Made by a program: the position numbers and the translations under genes. A DNA stretch of 64,000 nucleotides from assembly GCF_018691265.1 (NCBI RefSeq), contig NW_024881282.1:47287853-47351852 (forward strand), in the 5' to 3' direction. The DNA is from Tyto alba. Its lineage: Eukaryota; Chordata; Aves; Strigiformes; Tytonidae. How positions within the stretch are numbered: the first letter of the stretch is position 1; the number at the start of each line of letters is the position of its first letter. Under the pieces are notes generated by a model. The model did not search any database and was not told where the DNA came from. It worked only from the letters and a program-made list of their open reading frames with translations. This document shows, piece after piece, positions 21,501-32,943 of the stretch.

Positions 21501-24397
21501 TGATAGCACGAAGAATTTTTTTTTACTTTTCAAAACAGGACTGTGATATAGACTAGCAGGGCAAAGCTAGAGGGTAATGCAAAGAAACTGGGTATAGATA
21601 CTTTCCACCAATTCTGATAGAAATGCCATACAACTTACAAATGCAATAGTGTGTATTTTTAATGAATCTTTTCAGTAAGAAGTGTTACTATGTGGTTGGA
21701 GAATAGAAAAAGTAGTAGTGATGTTTTCAATAGAGAATAAATGTGATTCAGGTAAGTGCAAATTTGCTATTTTGTCTTCATATAAGATTTTAGAACAAAT
21801 GTTGAAGGAAAGCTCATTAGAGACATTAGGGGTAATAGAAAATCGGCAAAATATGACAAGAAATGACCAAAAGTAGATTTTGCAAGAGTAGTCTGATAAT
21901 GCATTTTCTAGACTAATTCAACACAGATCTTAACTACATTAATGTGTGAAGCACCAGATGATAACTGAGTCAGATGTAAAATTGTCAGTGAACTTGAAGA
22001 GGCTAGCCATTGAGAGGTAAACTAAAAGCAAATAAAAAAACCTATCCAAGGCAGTCAGACATGAGTAGTGATGAAGAACAGCAGTAGACTGGAGGAATTT
22101 TACTAGCAGTATTTCCAAGGGTCTGATTTTCTCTGATAACTTCATTAATGAGTGGCACCAGTAATAGGTTAAAATTTTCTGTTGATAAAAAAGCCAAATA
22201 GACAAGGAATAGACTAATAAAGATCTAGAACAACCTTCCCAAGAAGATGGAGCTCTACGCACCCTTGGGACTATATAAAATGGTTACTATAATGGCAGTG
22301 TTCGGATCTAATGATGAAGACGTCCCTTTCAGATATCTTTAAATTCACGAGGATGCTTCAGAACGAGAAGCCCATCTTCAACCTTTTATTTTAATTTGCA
22401 TTTCATAAACCACATGCTAAACTGGCATGGATCTTGCTTCCCGTTTGGATGCATAAGTAGTTTACATGTTCTTTGAACAGTCTGCCCACAGTATACAGAT
22501 GCTCTGGAGTCAGAAAGATAGTGCTTATGAATCTGACTGGATCCTCTTGCCAGCTTTACAGTGCCAATAAAGCCTGTAACATATGCACTGGGACCCAACA
22601 CTCATAGCAGATCAGACTGAACAAGAAGAAAATTGGTTATATATTTTGGTAAGGCAATAAGGGCATTGATGGAGCATATGCCAACAGTACTTAATCTTTA
22701 ACATTTACTATAGAATTCTTAGGCTAGGTGTAAGTGTACTCCCTGTTTTTACTTCCACATTACCAAGTTACATGCTATAACTATTTTGCTAACAGAACCC
22801 TCCTCTTTAGGTCTCCTAGATGCTAAACTGTTCATCTGGAAAAAGCCACTTTAATCAGCACACTTACGAAGTCTCTTTTTTATGGTTTCAGACTATCTGC
22901 ACAGAGAGTTTCAACTGATTGTTTCAGGTGAGATACGAGCTCAGCTGCTGATCAAGAAAGTAAGAAGGGATATTGCATATGTCACCAGGATCTTCTAGCT
23001 GGTGCCCTCTGTCTTGGGAGCAGCACAAAGTGTTGGTGGAGTCTATATTGAGTTCACAATATACCAGCTGGCACAAACAAGTGAAATGTGATGTTCTGCA
23101 AAAAAAGTTAGTAGACGTTGGTCCTTGCTTCTTTTTTACTCCAGGTTGAGAGGTAGGTTAGAGCTGAAGTCAGGTCTGAGTAGAGTTACATGTGAAGACA
23201 TTTTCTTTAAGCGTGATGGTGTTTTTAACTTGATTTGGCTGCATTTCAGGAAATCGTTGCACAATTGTTCTGTTCTGCTGGAGGCATAATCAGTGGTATG
23301 ACCACTCTCTTGTGTCAGCTCTTCAGTGAAAACATAGCCTAAAAGTCTGTATTTGCTGCAGAGTTAATTTCAGTGATAGGAATACACTTGTTAAGAACTA
23401 AGTGGATTCTGCCCTACTTGTGGGCAGTGCATTTAACATACATGCTTCCATCCCTTTCCTAGGTTATAAGATTACAGAGAAGCCTTCAGAAACCTAGATG
23501 GAAAGGCTGACTTGCTTCTGCCTGTGGCACAAATTCTCTTACTGTAACTTTTAAACTGCATCACTGTTCTTCTTTCTCTCCTTGATTATATATTCAAACA
23601 AAAATAAGCATGGCATAAGTGACTGCTTTGTAAATGTGGTCTCCCAGAATGTAGAGCTGCTATCTGCAGAGAACATTTATTCATTGAGGGCCTGCAAGGC
23701 CACTGTGTGAGCAGTAATGTAATCTGATTACGACAGCATGTAACTGAGGGCAGCCATGCCACCAAGTCTTACAGCTGCTCACCTTGGGAATGCTATGTTT
23801 ACAGCAAGTCACAGAAAGGCACCAGAACTAAGAACAGGTGGCCTTGAGTTGTGCGAACAGCCTACAGGGTTTTTAAACAGTTCTGATTTATTCAGTGTGA
23901 TAGTCCCTGTATAATAAGGTTGGACTTGGAGATTGCAAAATATGAAGTTTCCACATTTTTTTGTGAATATGATAGAGAAAATGGGTTATAGCTTTTCATG
24001 TAAGTGATTGACATTCATTCCATCATCACTTTTAAGGTTCTGAACAGCACTGCTCATGCACACATCCTGTTTCTCCGGTTATTACATGATCTCTCAGCCA
24101 GCAGTGATCAGGCAGAGCTTCACATCTCGTGAACACCAGTCGATCATTCTTTCTAATTTGCTACCTTCTGCTATGGATGTCATGTTCCTAACAATCTCAG
24201 ACCAATATGATAAGTACTACTGAAATTATTTCTTGAATTTTCTAGTTTTCATGTTATACCTCCCCTCCTCTCCCCTCCCCTCTCATATTCTACACTGGCC
24301 GTTTATCAGCCTCCCAGTCAGTGGCCAGCTACAGGCCCTTGGTGACATAATAAAGAGCCTTTCTTACTTTCTTAATGAGCAACTGAGTTTATACCTT
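16631..24397. other. AT-rich sequence without a recognisable gene
   Basis: Almost 8 kb without a believable gene. The longest frame (172 codons, minus, 18202-18720) owes its length to the A-rich tract at 18532-18606, which reads as F, L and V codons on the minus strand. No CR1 or LTR ends were found. Scattered T and A runs occur, as at 18170 and 19580. Confidence 0.6.
18532..18606. repeat. A-rich low-complexity tract (AAAAC-type)
   Basis: About 75 bases made almost only of A with spaced C (AAAACAAAACAAAC and similar). It may be an expanded poly(A) tail of an old retroelement, but I recognise no element upstream. Confidence 0.8.
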
Positions 24398-24440
24398 TGT
24401 CTTGGTTTGGGCTGAAATAGAGTTAATATTCCTTTTCAGA
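24398..24440 (+). mobile_element. 5' tip of a second LTR family (truncated)
   Basis: TGTCTTGGTTTGGGCTGAAA followed by TAGAGTTAATATTCCTTTTC matches, with few differences, the opening bases of the abundant avian ERVL-type LTR that begins TGTCTTGGTTTGGGCTGGGATAG. Similarity ends by about 24440, so only the very start remains. The short match limits certainty. Confidence 0.5.
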
Positions 24441-26854
24441 AACAGTCAGCTGAAACTCTCTTACTGTGTAGATCACCTGAAACCAACAAAAAGAGGTCTC
24501 ACTGATATGTAAAGTGGCCCCTTTCCAGACAAATTATCAGATATCCTTAGGAGTGCTTGTATTTCTTAGTAGCTAATGCACTTACATGTACTGATGATCA
24601 GTAAGGCAACCCAATGACTTTACAAAGTGGAGGAAGATCATATTGGATAATCTATATCTTCTATTAAACCACAAGTATACAGTGAGCATTCGCTGATTTC
24701 TGTCATTCATCAACATGACTTTATCTTAAAGAAGGAAGGCAGAAACTGAAGGAAACCAAATGATTTTCCATTATATTTATTTTTCATTTTACACTAAGTC
24801 CGTGTTGCACGGCCTCTTTTATCCTTTCTATTTTTTGTTCACTACCAACACTGTGTCACCACCTTTTAGAATCACATCAGTACTAGCAGCACTAGTAGCA
24901 TCGTTATTCAGCAAAACACATGTGTTCCAAAGTTTCACATGCCCCTGCAGCAAGAATAGTTATAGAATGATCTGGAAAAAAAAATCTCATTTTTTTCTTG
25001 AAATTCTGTCTGACAATATTGTACTTTTGCTGTTATTGAGGTTACAGTAATAATAGGGAAAATGTGTTTTGGCTTTTATAGGTTTTTGTGTATTGATAAA
25101 TTATCACTAGGAGCTCTCTGTGCCTTATAAAGTAATGGAGTCACATTTATGTTTGCTATAGAAAGGTAGATGAAAGCAGGCAGAAAAAAAATGTTGCAAC
25201 TTAAGAGCAAAGTAATCAGGTACTCTAAAAAGATGATTTTTTTTTTTAATTTAAAAAAATCATGCACATCTCCAGTCAAAAGGCAGATATAGAAAATGAG
25301 GAGAATTTGAGCTGCACCAGTTGCTCCAGCAGTATTCTCTCCACCTACCCTCTTCATTCATCTTCCTTTTCCATTTAACTTGACTGGGTGGGAGAATAGG
25401 CAATAAAAGGCAGTGAAGATAGGTGGGCATAGCATTTTTGTTCTCTGGGATATCAGTATCACTCTTCTACAAATCAGGATGCTGTAGCTGTCTGGGCTCA
25501 TTCTGCACGACGAACTAAACAGCAGTGCAAATTTTCTTCTTCCATTTGCATATTTTAAGCTGCAACTAATTGCACCTATTTAATGGTCTTGCTAAGATCA
25601 CCTTGCAGAAACATTAGAGTAATAGTCTTTTTCTTATAATTGTGACTACAAGGTATTTTTAAGGTGAATGTGGAGTCTTGAATGCTATGCAAATGTCCAT
25701 AATGCACACACGAGTATATGTTTGTGTGTGTATGCATGTGTATGAATGCACACCTAACTACACAAGCTGATGGACATCTCACAAGGAAAGCAATAAAGGA
25801 CAGTTTTCCTGGCCTTTGGGTCAGGAACTTAAGGATGACAAAGGCAAACATCTTTGGCATGAATATAAAGGCTCCTGGAGCAGCTTTATTCCAGTGCATT
25901 GATTCCTATCCATTAGTGGAAGAAAATTTCTGACTTGTTTATAATACTCCCAAATTTCAATTAGCTCCCTTCACAACTTCTTTGTGCAGTTAATATCTTT
26001 CAGATACTGGTCATCTCTCCTTTTGCTATAGATTTATACAGTGCTTAGCAATATATCACTGGTGCCCAACTGTTTCTATAAGTGAACACTGAATAAGCTA
26101 AGGAACTGAGTAGCTTTTAACTGCTTTAAAGTAAATTAGGTAGCATTCGTCATTGACAGAGTGTTTACTAAGTCCTTGGGGGAAGGGTTTTCTTCCGTTT
26201 TCTTTCCTCAGATTTTCTCAACTTAGAGATTCATGAACTGCTTATTGAATTTCAACCTGCAGTTCATGAATCACTTAGATGCTGGCCTGATTAAATAATA
26301 ACAAGACCATTTCCATAGAAATGGACTCATTATTATGTTACTTTCATTTTTTTTTAGATGGCAGTTACAGGAAAAAAAAAAAAACCACCTCAAAAATCCC
26401 TTTATTTTGGGATAGAGATTTGGGGTTTGGAGGGAAGCAGTCCTCTTGCACTCTACTTACACTATTTCAGTGTTGGAGATCCCTTGTCCTGAACTGGGAT
26501 GCTAAATTTTAATTTTTCTTGTCAAGGATAAATATTTTTTTGTCTGATTTCTGATCATCAGAGTGAACTGCTTCTGTTACTTACAACCTAAAGTCCTAAA
26601 TTTTACTCTGTACAGTTTTTGGATGTATCTTAGACCAAGACTGAATGCCCAATAACTGAAAAAGACTAAAAAAATGAAAATTTAAATTGAAATAAATTGA
26701 AAATTTACAATTGAAATAAAATATTTAGGGATTCCTAAATTAAAATGTTTCATTTTCAGTCCTTGTACTGACTCAGGGAATTCGTTTTGAACTACTGCAT
26801 CTCTGAACTGCATTAACCAGGAGAGCATACTACCACTATTTGTTGGTATTTGGT

Positions 26855-26878
26855 GATTTTAGACACGATTTTAGACAC
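26855..26878. repeat. 12-bp tandem duplication
   Basis: GATTTTAGACAC occurs twice head to tail, followed by a partial third GATTT. It is exact, which suggests a recent slippage event. Confidence 0.85.
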
Positions 26879-27410
26879 GATTTCCTGGCAAGTACATATA
26901 TTGGTCAATTACTCAGAGTTAAGAGGTACTGTAATGTATTAAACAGCTTTGGTAAAGAGTGACCACAGTGACGTCAAATCTGCATGACTGTTTTCTAGTA
27001 GTCACAGACAAGTTGTACAAGAATAATGAAGCAGTATTTTAGTTTAAGAGAAATTTTAGGAAAAATGATATTTCAATTAGCATATTATGCAGTTTTCAGC
27101 TGGGCATTTGTACTGTAATTCAATTGTCAAAAGCTTCAAGTTTAGTTTGTTTGTTTGGTTTTTTTTTTAAACTGTAATTATCAATTTCAATGCAATTCAA
27201 TACATCTTTGGTTTTCTACCTCAGTTCATAAAATTCTTGTGCATGTAAAACTGAAATTAATTGCCATTTTTTACTTGACTGTAAATGATTCAATATGTTT
27301 TGCTGTATGTTCAAGTCTGTTTCCACAAGGAAAGTTTTTTTCCAGCACATTTGAAATAGAAATGCATATGACAAATTCAGCAAGCTTTAGAATTTGAAGA
27401 TACGGTTTGA

Positions 27411-27461
27411 AGATTGAACACTATACAGTTATGAACCATGTCTATGTATAGTGTTCAATCT
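27411..27461. repeat. Perfect 17-bp inverted repeat with 17-base spacer
   Basis: agattgaacactataca at 27411-27427 is the exact reverse complement of tgtatagtgttcaatct at 27445-27461. A few further pairs (27405-27409 with 27463-27467) can extend the stem across mismatches, giving a hairpin of about 63 bases. It could be a small hairpin RNA, a cruciform site or the remnant of a MITE. It lies 80 bases upstream of the CR1 3' end at 27541 but is not part of CR1. Function is unknown. Confidence 0.7.
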
Positions 27462-27540
27462 CTTAGCATACAATATTCTTCAGACAAAAATATTTGCATC
27501 TCACATCTTCTCAGGTTTCAACCCTTGAGAAATTTATGGA

Positions 27541-28010
27541 GTCATACAAGTATAAAATAGCTCAGGGTGGAAAGGACTTCTGGAGGCTGTCTTGTCCAAC
27601 ATCCCACTCAGAGAAGGCCAACTTTAAAATTAAATTAGGTTAGTGTGGCCCTTGTCCCAGTTGAGTTCAAACATCTCCAAGGATGCAGATTCTATTGTCT
27701 CTCTGGTCAATATTTCTCAGTCTTTGACTGCTCTTACTCTGAAAAGTTTTTCCCTATCTCTAACTACAATTTTACTTACTGGAATTTATCCATTTCTTCT
27801 CTCCTTTTCATCATGTAACTACAGAAAAATCTGCCTCAGTCTTATCTACACCCTCCCATTAGGTAGTTGTATGCAGTCATGTCTTACCATAGCTGCCTTC
27901 TCCAGGCTGAACAGACCCAGCTCCCTCAGCCGCTCCTTGTACATCATGTGCTCCAGTGCTCTGACAATCTTGGTGGCCCTCCACTGACTGGACTGCTTTA
28001 TCCTAGTGCT
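27541..28010 (-). mobile_element. CR1 LINE 3' fragment
   Basis: The plus strand reads the reverse complement of a CR1 tail. It begins with AAAATAGCTCAGGGTGGAAA and GGACTTCTGGAGG at the 3' terminus. Later come CATCTCCAAGGATG, TCCAGGCTGAACAGACCCAG and CTCCCTCAGCCGCTCCTTGT, which lie in the ORF2 end and 3' untranslated part. Homology fades after GGTGGCCCTCCACTG near 27985-28010, giving a 5'-truncated copy of about 470 bases. A 114-codon plus-strand frame at 27643-27987 is antisense to the element and not a gene. Confidence 0.88.
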
Positions 28011-29422
28011 TCTTTACCTAGAAGTTCTTATTAGCTCGCTACTTTGCCATTAATTTGTTATTTCAGCGATTGAATGATATCATAAATATCAATGACTGTA
28101 TAAGACCATCTCATAAGCAGCAGATTGTGAAGACGTAGAATTAACACCAGTTCACTGAAAGTATTAATCTCTTTTCTGGTTTATGTCATCCTTGAAAAAC
28201 ACATTGTTACACAGGGGCACACACATGCTAGTTCTAAAATTCTAATGGCAGAAAGACCTTTCCAGGATGCCAGGCAGAGAGAGAGCTGTATTTTGGGGAC
28301 TCACCTCAAGATTTCCGTGCATTCAAGGAGGTATCAGCTTCCAGAGATCCATCAACTTATACAGAAAAATTACTGAGAAGCTTTATAATTTTAAATATCA
28401 TGTAACAAATATATATAACATATTCTCTAAAGCGTTCTTTGTTGTATATTCGGTATATGAGCTGGACATCAGCTTTAAGTATTTAATTTTCATTAATTTG
28501 TAAACATAGCTTCCTTTAATGTTAATCAGCATCAGCAGCTGTGCTGTCAAAGTTAAATTTTCTCTAACTAATACATTTTTACATATTTAGTTGTAGAAAA
28601 CTAATACAGTTTTCTATAACTAATACATTTTTAGTATTTGTTATACCACTTTCTCCTGGATTAAAAATTATCAGGTAGACAACACTTTTAACTGGTTCTG
28701 TCTTTTCAGTGGCAAAGTATTTTCCGTTCACAGTTTATAAGAGAAACTGTCTCCTTTAATAGTAAATACCACAATAATGTAAAAATAACAATATGTAAAG
28801 ATACTGCTTTCTTTCTGAAGTCCTTTTGGAGTGAATATTCATAATTGTCTTAGTCACTCTCAGTTCTTTGCCTTTTCTGGCTATATTCTTCTGTCTTCAA
28901 GTTTTTCATATTCTCAATTCAGAGAAAACACATTTCCCTTTCCAGTTGCATTAAATGGTTCTCCTTAAACACTCTCCTCAACAGCTCAGTCTATACCAGC
29001 AGTATAATACAGCAAAGTCTCATAAAGGATGAAGTACTGCTATTTTTACAAGATGAAAACTGGATTAAAATTTGCAAAGAGTTCTGTATGATCCCTACTT
29101 ATAAACTTTGAGGGTCTGCCAGAAGAAAAGTCTTATTGCTGTTTTTCAAAGCTCTCACTTGCACATAGTACACAGCCAGTAAGAAATACTAATTCCCTTG
29201 TGAACCATGAACAAGAAGTAAGCTCTTCCAAATGAAGCTGCAGGAATGCTTTGTGTTCCAGGTTTTAAATTTAGTTCAATCTTCGGACAGCACAAAAGAA
29301 TAATCACTTTTAAGCTTTTGTGGTTAGCTTTTGCTAAATGCAGAGATTTTCTCAGGATGGATTTTATACTGGGAAGAAAGTTTAATCAACAATTATATTC
29401 CTTCATGTTGCTTTGCAAAGGT

Positions 29423-29442
29423 TTGATTGATTGATTGATTGA
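29423..29442. repeat. (TTGA)5 microsatellite
   Basis: Five perfect tandem TTGA units. Confidence 0.9.
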
Positions 29443-32400
29443 CAAATTTCATCTTGCTTTTACTCCAGTGATGAACCAAAGCAAGAAGTGGTTATCTCGA
29501 TACTGACACTACATCCAGTCCCTGCTTACCAGCTGGAGCTTGCTGGTATAATGGATTTTGCCTCTTGTGAATGTGGTCAGTTTGAGAGAAGTGGAGTATT
29601 TTGGGGGGAAGGTGGAGCTGTCTGTTGGTTGCTATAGAAGAGACTGGCACATCTGTAGTTTCATCTCATTTATAATCTGTATAGCAAATGCAACCTCACT
29701 TATTTATAGCCCCTAATACAATAAAGTAAGTAATTTGAAAACAACAGATTATTAGTCTCACAATGTCTGGCTGCTGATCATAAGCTTATCTCTTGGTGAT
29801 TTCAAACCAGAGCCCTCACACATTTTTCAGTGAGAGAATTATTAGCAATCAAAGATAGAATGTGAGGCAAGCTTGACTTTAACGAAGAAGCTTGCATTCA
29901 AACTACTTTATTGTTCCAGCAAGACTACTGAAGTGGGAACTCTGTAAATGAACCTGGAGGATTACCACCTCTGTTCTCAATTTGATATAGTTCATAGCAT
30001 TTTCAAATTGGGATATGAGAAGGGAGGGAATTTGTGTGTTTTCTAAGGGACTGATTATGGCTGGGACAGAGGAGTTCTTTATTTGCAGTCATAATTTCTG
30101 TTGTGGCTGAATCCACGGGTGGATTCATGCAGAAAGACTGAATGTTTACACATAGTCTAAATTATATGTGTTCTCCTATCAAAACACTGCTTTAGTGTGA
30201 ATCATACTTGTTGGATTCTACCTGTTGTCTAATCGCTACGTTAGCAAATTGTAAATTTAAGTCTCAGCATGAGGTGGGACAAAAATCAATCTTTCTTCAC
30301 TGACTTGTGTCATTATCTTGCTATTGACTGGTTTTGCATTTAACAATTTCCAGTTTCATTTCTGTTTCTTCTCAGAGTTCATGTAAGTGAACATTGTGTA
30401 GAACAACTTTTTTGCCTTATCTCTTTGAAGGCTAGAGGGGTCTCCCCTTCCCTGTCCCCAAATGCAATCTTGTGTGCTTTATTGTTTTAAAATACAGTGA
30501 CTGTTTATCTAACAACCAATAATCTTTAATTAGATGTGGACATTTAAGAGAAAAACTTTTGTGGTATGTAGTCTTGAAGATATGCTCTCAATATACTGAA
30601 GTCCCAGCCATATTTTGAAAAGAACCTTAATGCTTTGGGAAATACACATGGGGCTCTAAATTAACATCGCCCACTGATAATTACAGTGTTGCTTAAGTTA
30701 GCTAATGTTCATGTAGCAGCAGCATGAAACTAAATAGTTTTGTACCCTTCCATGACAGGGCTAGAATAGAAGTCCAGGGAGAAAATTTATCTGCAGTGCA
30801 CTTGAATCGTGTAGTTTCCAGTACAAAGAGGGTGAAAATATAGTTTCAGGTGCCATTGGAATTTCAAGAAGAAAGATATAAAAATCTCTCATTTCTCAAA
30901 GGGCATAATTAGGAAGTATCCATAAAATTATTTTTAAAATTAGTAAACAAGTGGGGGAAATTACTTGACATTTTTCTTGAGTATTTAAAGTATTGTTATA
31001 TGCTTTTAAACCAAATGGGTTGCTTTTCTGGTTAGAAAAATTTGTTGTGCACCCTTCCAAATTGTAAGGCAGTTCTGTTATTGCAGGTGTAATGAAAGCA
31101 AGACAGCCTATGACTAAGCAAGAATAAATCAGCTCAATTTCCTTCTATCAATTAATTTTCTTTAGGCTGAAGACTCATATCCTTTCACTTGAAGGAAGCA
31201 ATAGTGGTTGCCTGCTTCTCTCGACAACAAAGGAATATTTTATCAACAAGGGTCACTTACTCCAGTATATTTTTATTGGTCACTGCAGTGTCTCACTTTT
31301 ACACCATGAAGATATGATGTTGTACAGCAGCCTATTAAGAATGACACATGTTGTTAAATGATATCAAGTGGTTTGATAAAAACAGGGAAATATGAAGATG
31401 CTAGGAAAAAGGAAGACAAGAAGAGAGAAGCCAGAGAGAAGAGAGAATGATGAAAAAACACCATAGCAACAAAACCCCCCTGCCTAATTCAACTTAGTGT
31501 GCGAAAGAGCAGAGTTCTCTGTGAAACCTGCTAAAATTTGAACATGCTGCCTCCTGATTTGGCTGCTGGTACCAGGAGGGGAAAAACTGCTAGGGTACTT
31601 CTGTAAACCAACAGTAATTGTAGTTTGTTGGCCAAAAGCATCTCAGGCAGCACAGAGCTGAAGCAGGGAGTGGAAAAACAAACAAACAAGGTGAGGGGAT
31701 CAAAGCACCCAGATACTGTAAAGGAGCAGAAAGCTTGGGTTTATTTTTAAAGGTAAAGTATGGTTCCATGAAGTAGGGAAGAAATTAGTAAGGTTCCGTG
31801 TAGGTCCCAAGCTAAAGTCTGGAGATCCTTTCCTGTCATCAGTTGGTCTCCAGCAAAGCTCCCATGGGTACCCAGAATACCTTCTCCCAGCTCCTGGTCT
31901 CCACAACTTGTTCCTCTGTTCTGCCTCCATGTCTGGCTGTCCTTGGCCAGTGCTGCTGATAATGCAGCTTCCTGCCCAAAGACGTTCATTCTTCACTTCT
32001 TTCAGCTTTGTAACTGAAATAGCCTGCCCTGAAACCATAGTTATCGCTGAAAAGTAGGTCATATTTTACCAGAATAATAGAAACAGTAATATGTGAAACA
32101 GAACTATGTATGTATTCTTATTAGCACTTTTAATTAGAAAAGAAGGCTTCATTTGCTGAAAGGAATCCAAGTGTGTAGTAATGTTTGAATTAAACACCGA
32201 ATACATTTTCAGTGGTGATATTGTTTTTGATCACTGAAACTGAAGTGCTTCAGTGAATTATTTCAATAACATCTTCTTGGGAAATATTTACTTTATGTAC
32301 AAAACACCTGTGAACTCTACCTCTCCAAACAATTAGGATATTTAGTCATACAACTGTTACACACAAGTAACAGGGTAGTGACAAGACTAATGGAGAATGT

Positions 32401-32922
32401 TTTATCAAAATGACTACTCTATTGCTTGAAAGGAAGGAAATTATAGCAAGTGCTGCAAAGAAGAAAATTACATGTTGTCACCATTTATTTTACACAGGAG
32501 GAAAGTTGTGTTTTTCCATGCTCAGTGTAGCAGAAAATTCAAAGAAAAGAGCCACATATAAACACTGTGTAATTCCAAATGAAATAAAACTGCATTCTAA
32601 GCTTCAAGGAATATTCTGAAATGCTGAACCACCATTGTGATATTTTATTTCCTTATGACCATCTGAGCAATCCTGCCTAGAACAGACAGAGAACATGCCT
32701 GCTCTGATACGGGACCTGGGAGACAGAATCACAGTTCTCTACGGCATGAGGAAAGAGTCCATTTAAGTACCACAAACCTACCCAAAAATACTGTGAAGGG
32801 TAAAGTGAAGTTCAAGAATTATACAGGATCAAAGGATGCTACTGCAGCTCTTTCTCAAAAGTTACTGTCAAGAAAGCAGAAAACCTTCAGGTTAGATGTT
32901 TAAGAAGCCTGTCATATGTCTT

Positions 32923-32943
32923 AAAAAAAAAAAAAAAAAAAAA
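32923..32943. repeat. Run of 21 A
   Basis: Uninterrupted A21. It could be the tail of a retrotransposed transcript on the plus strand, but upstream sequence shows no recognisable gene and no flanking target duplication was found. Confidence 0.9.

Larger units (their letters stand above)
24441..27540. other. AT-rich sequence without a recognisable gene
   Basis: The longest frame is 107 codons (25576-25899, minus) and has no known features. Minor items are a TG-rich stretch near 25715-25740, a run of 13 A at 26372-26384, a 12-base tandem duplication (GATTTTAGACAC) at 26855-26878, and the inverted repeat at 27411 listed separately. Confidence 0.6.

Noticed and set aside
23915..23945. CR1-like GGTTGGACTTGGAGAT
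   Set aside because: Only about 15 bases resemble CR1, with no further landmarks on either side.
27643..27987. 114-codon plus-strand frame
   Set aside because: It is antisense to a CR1 fragment and explained by that element.
32690..32943. Processed pseudogene ending in A21
   Set aside because: The sequence before the A run shows no recognisable transcript and there is no target duplication around it.
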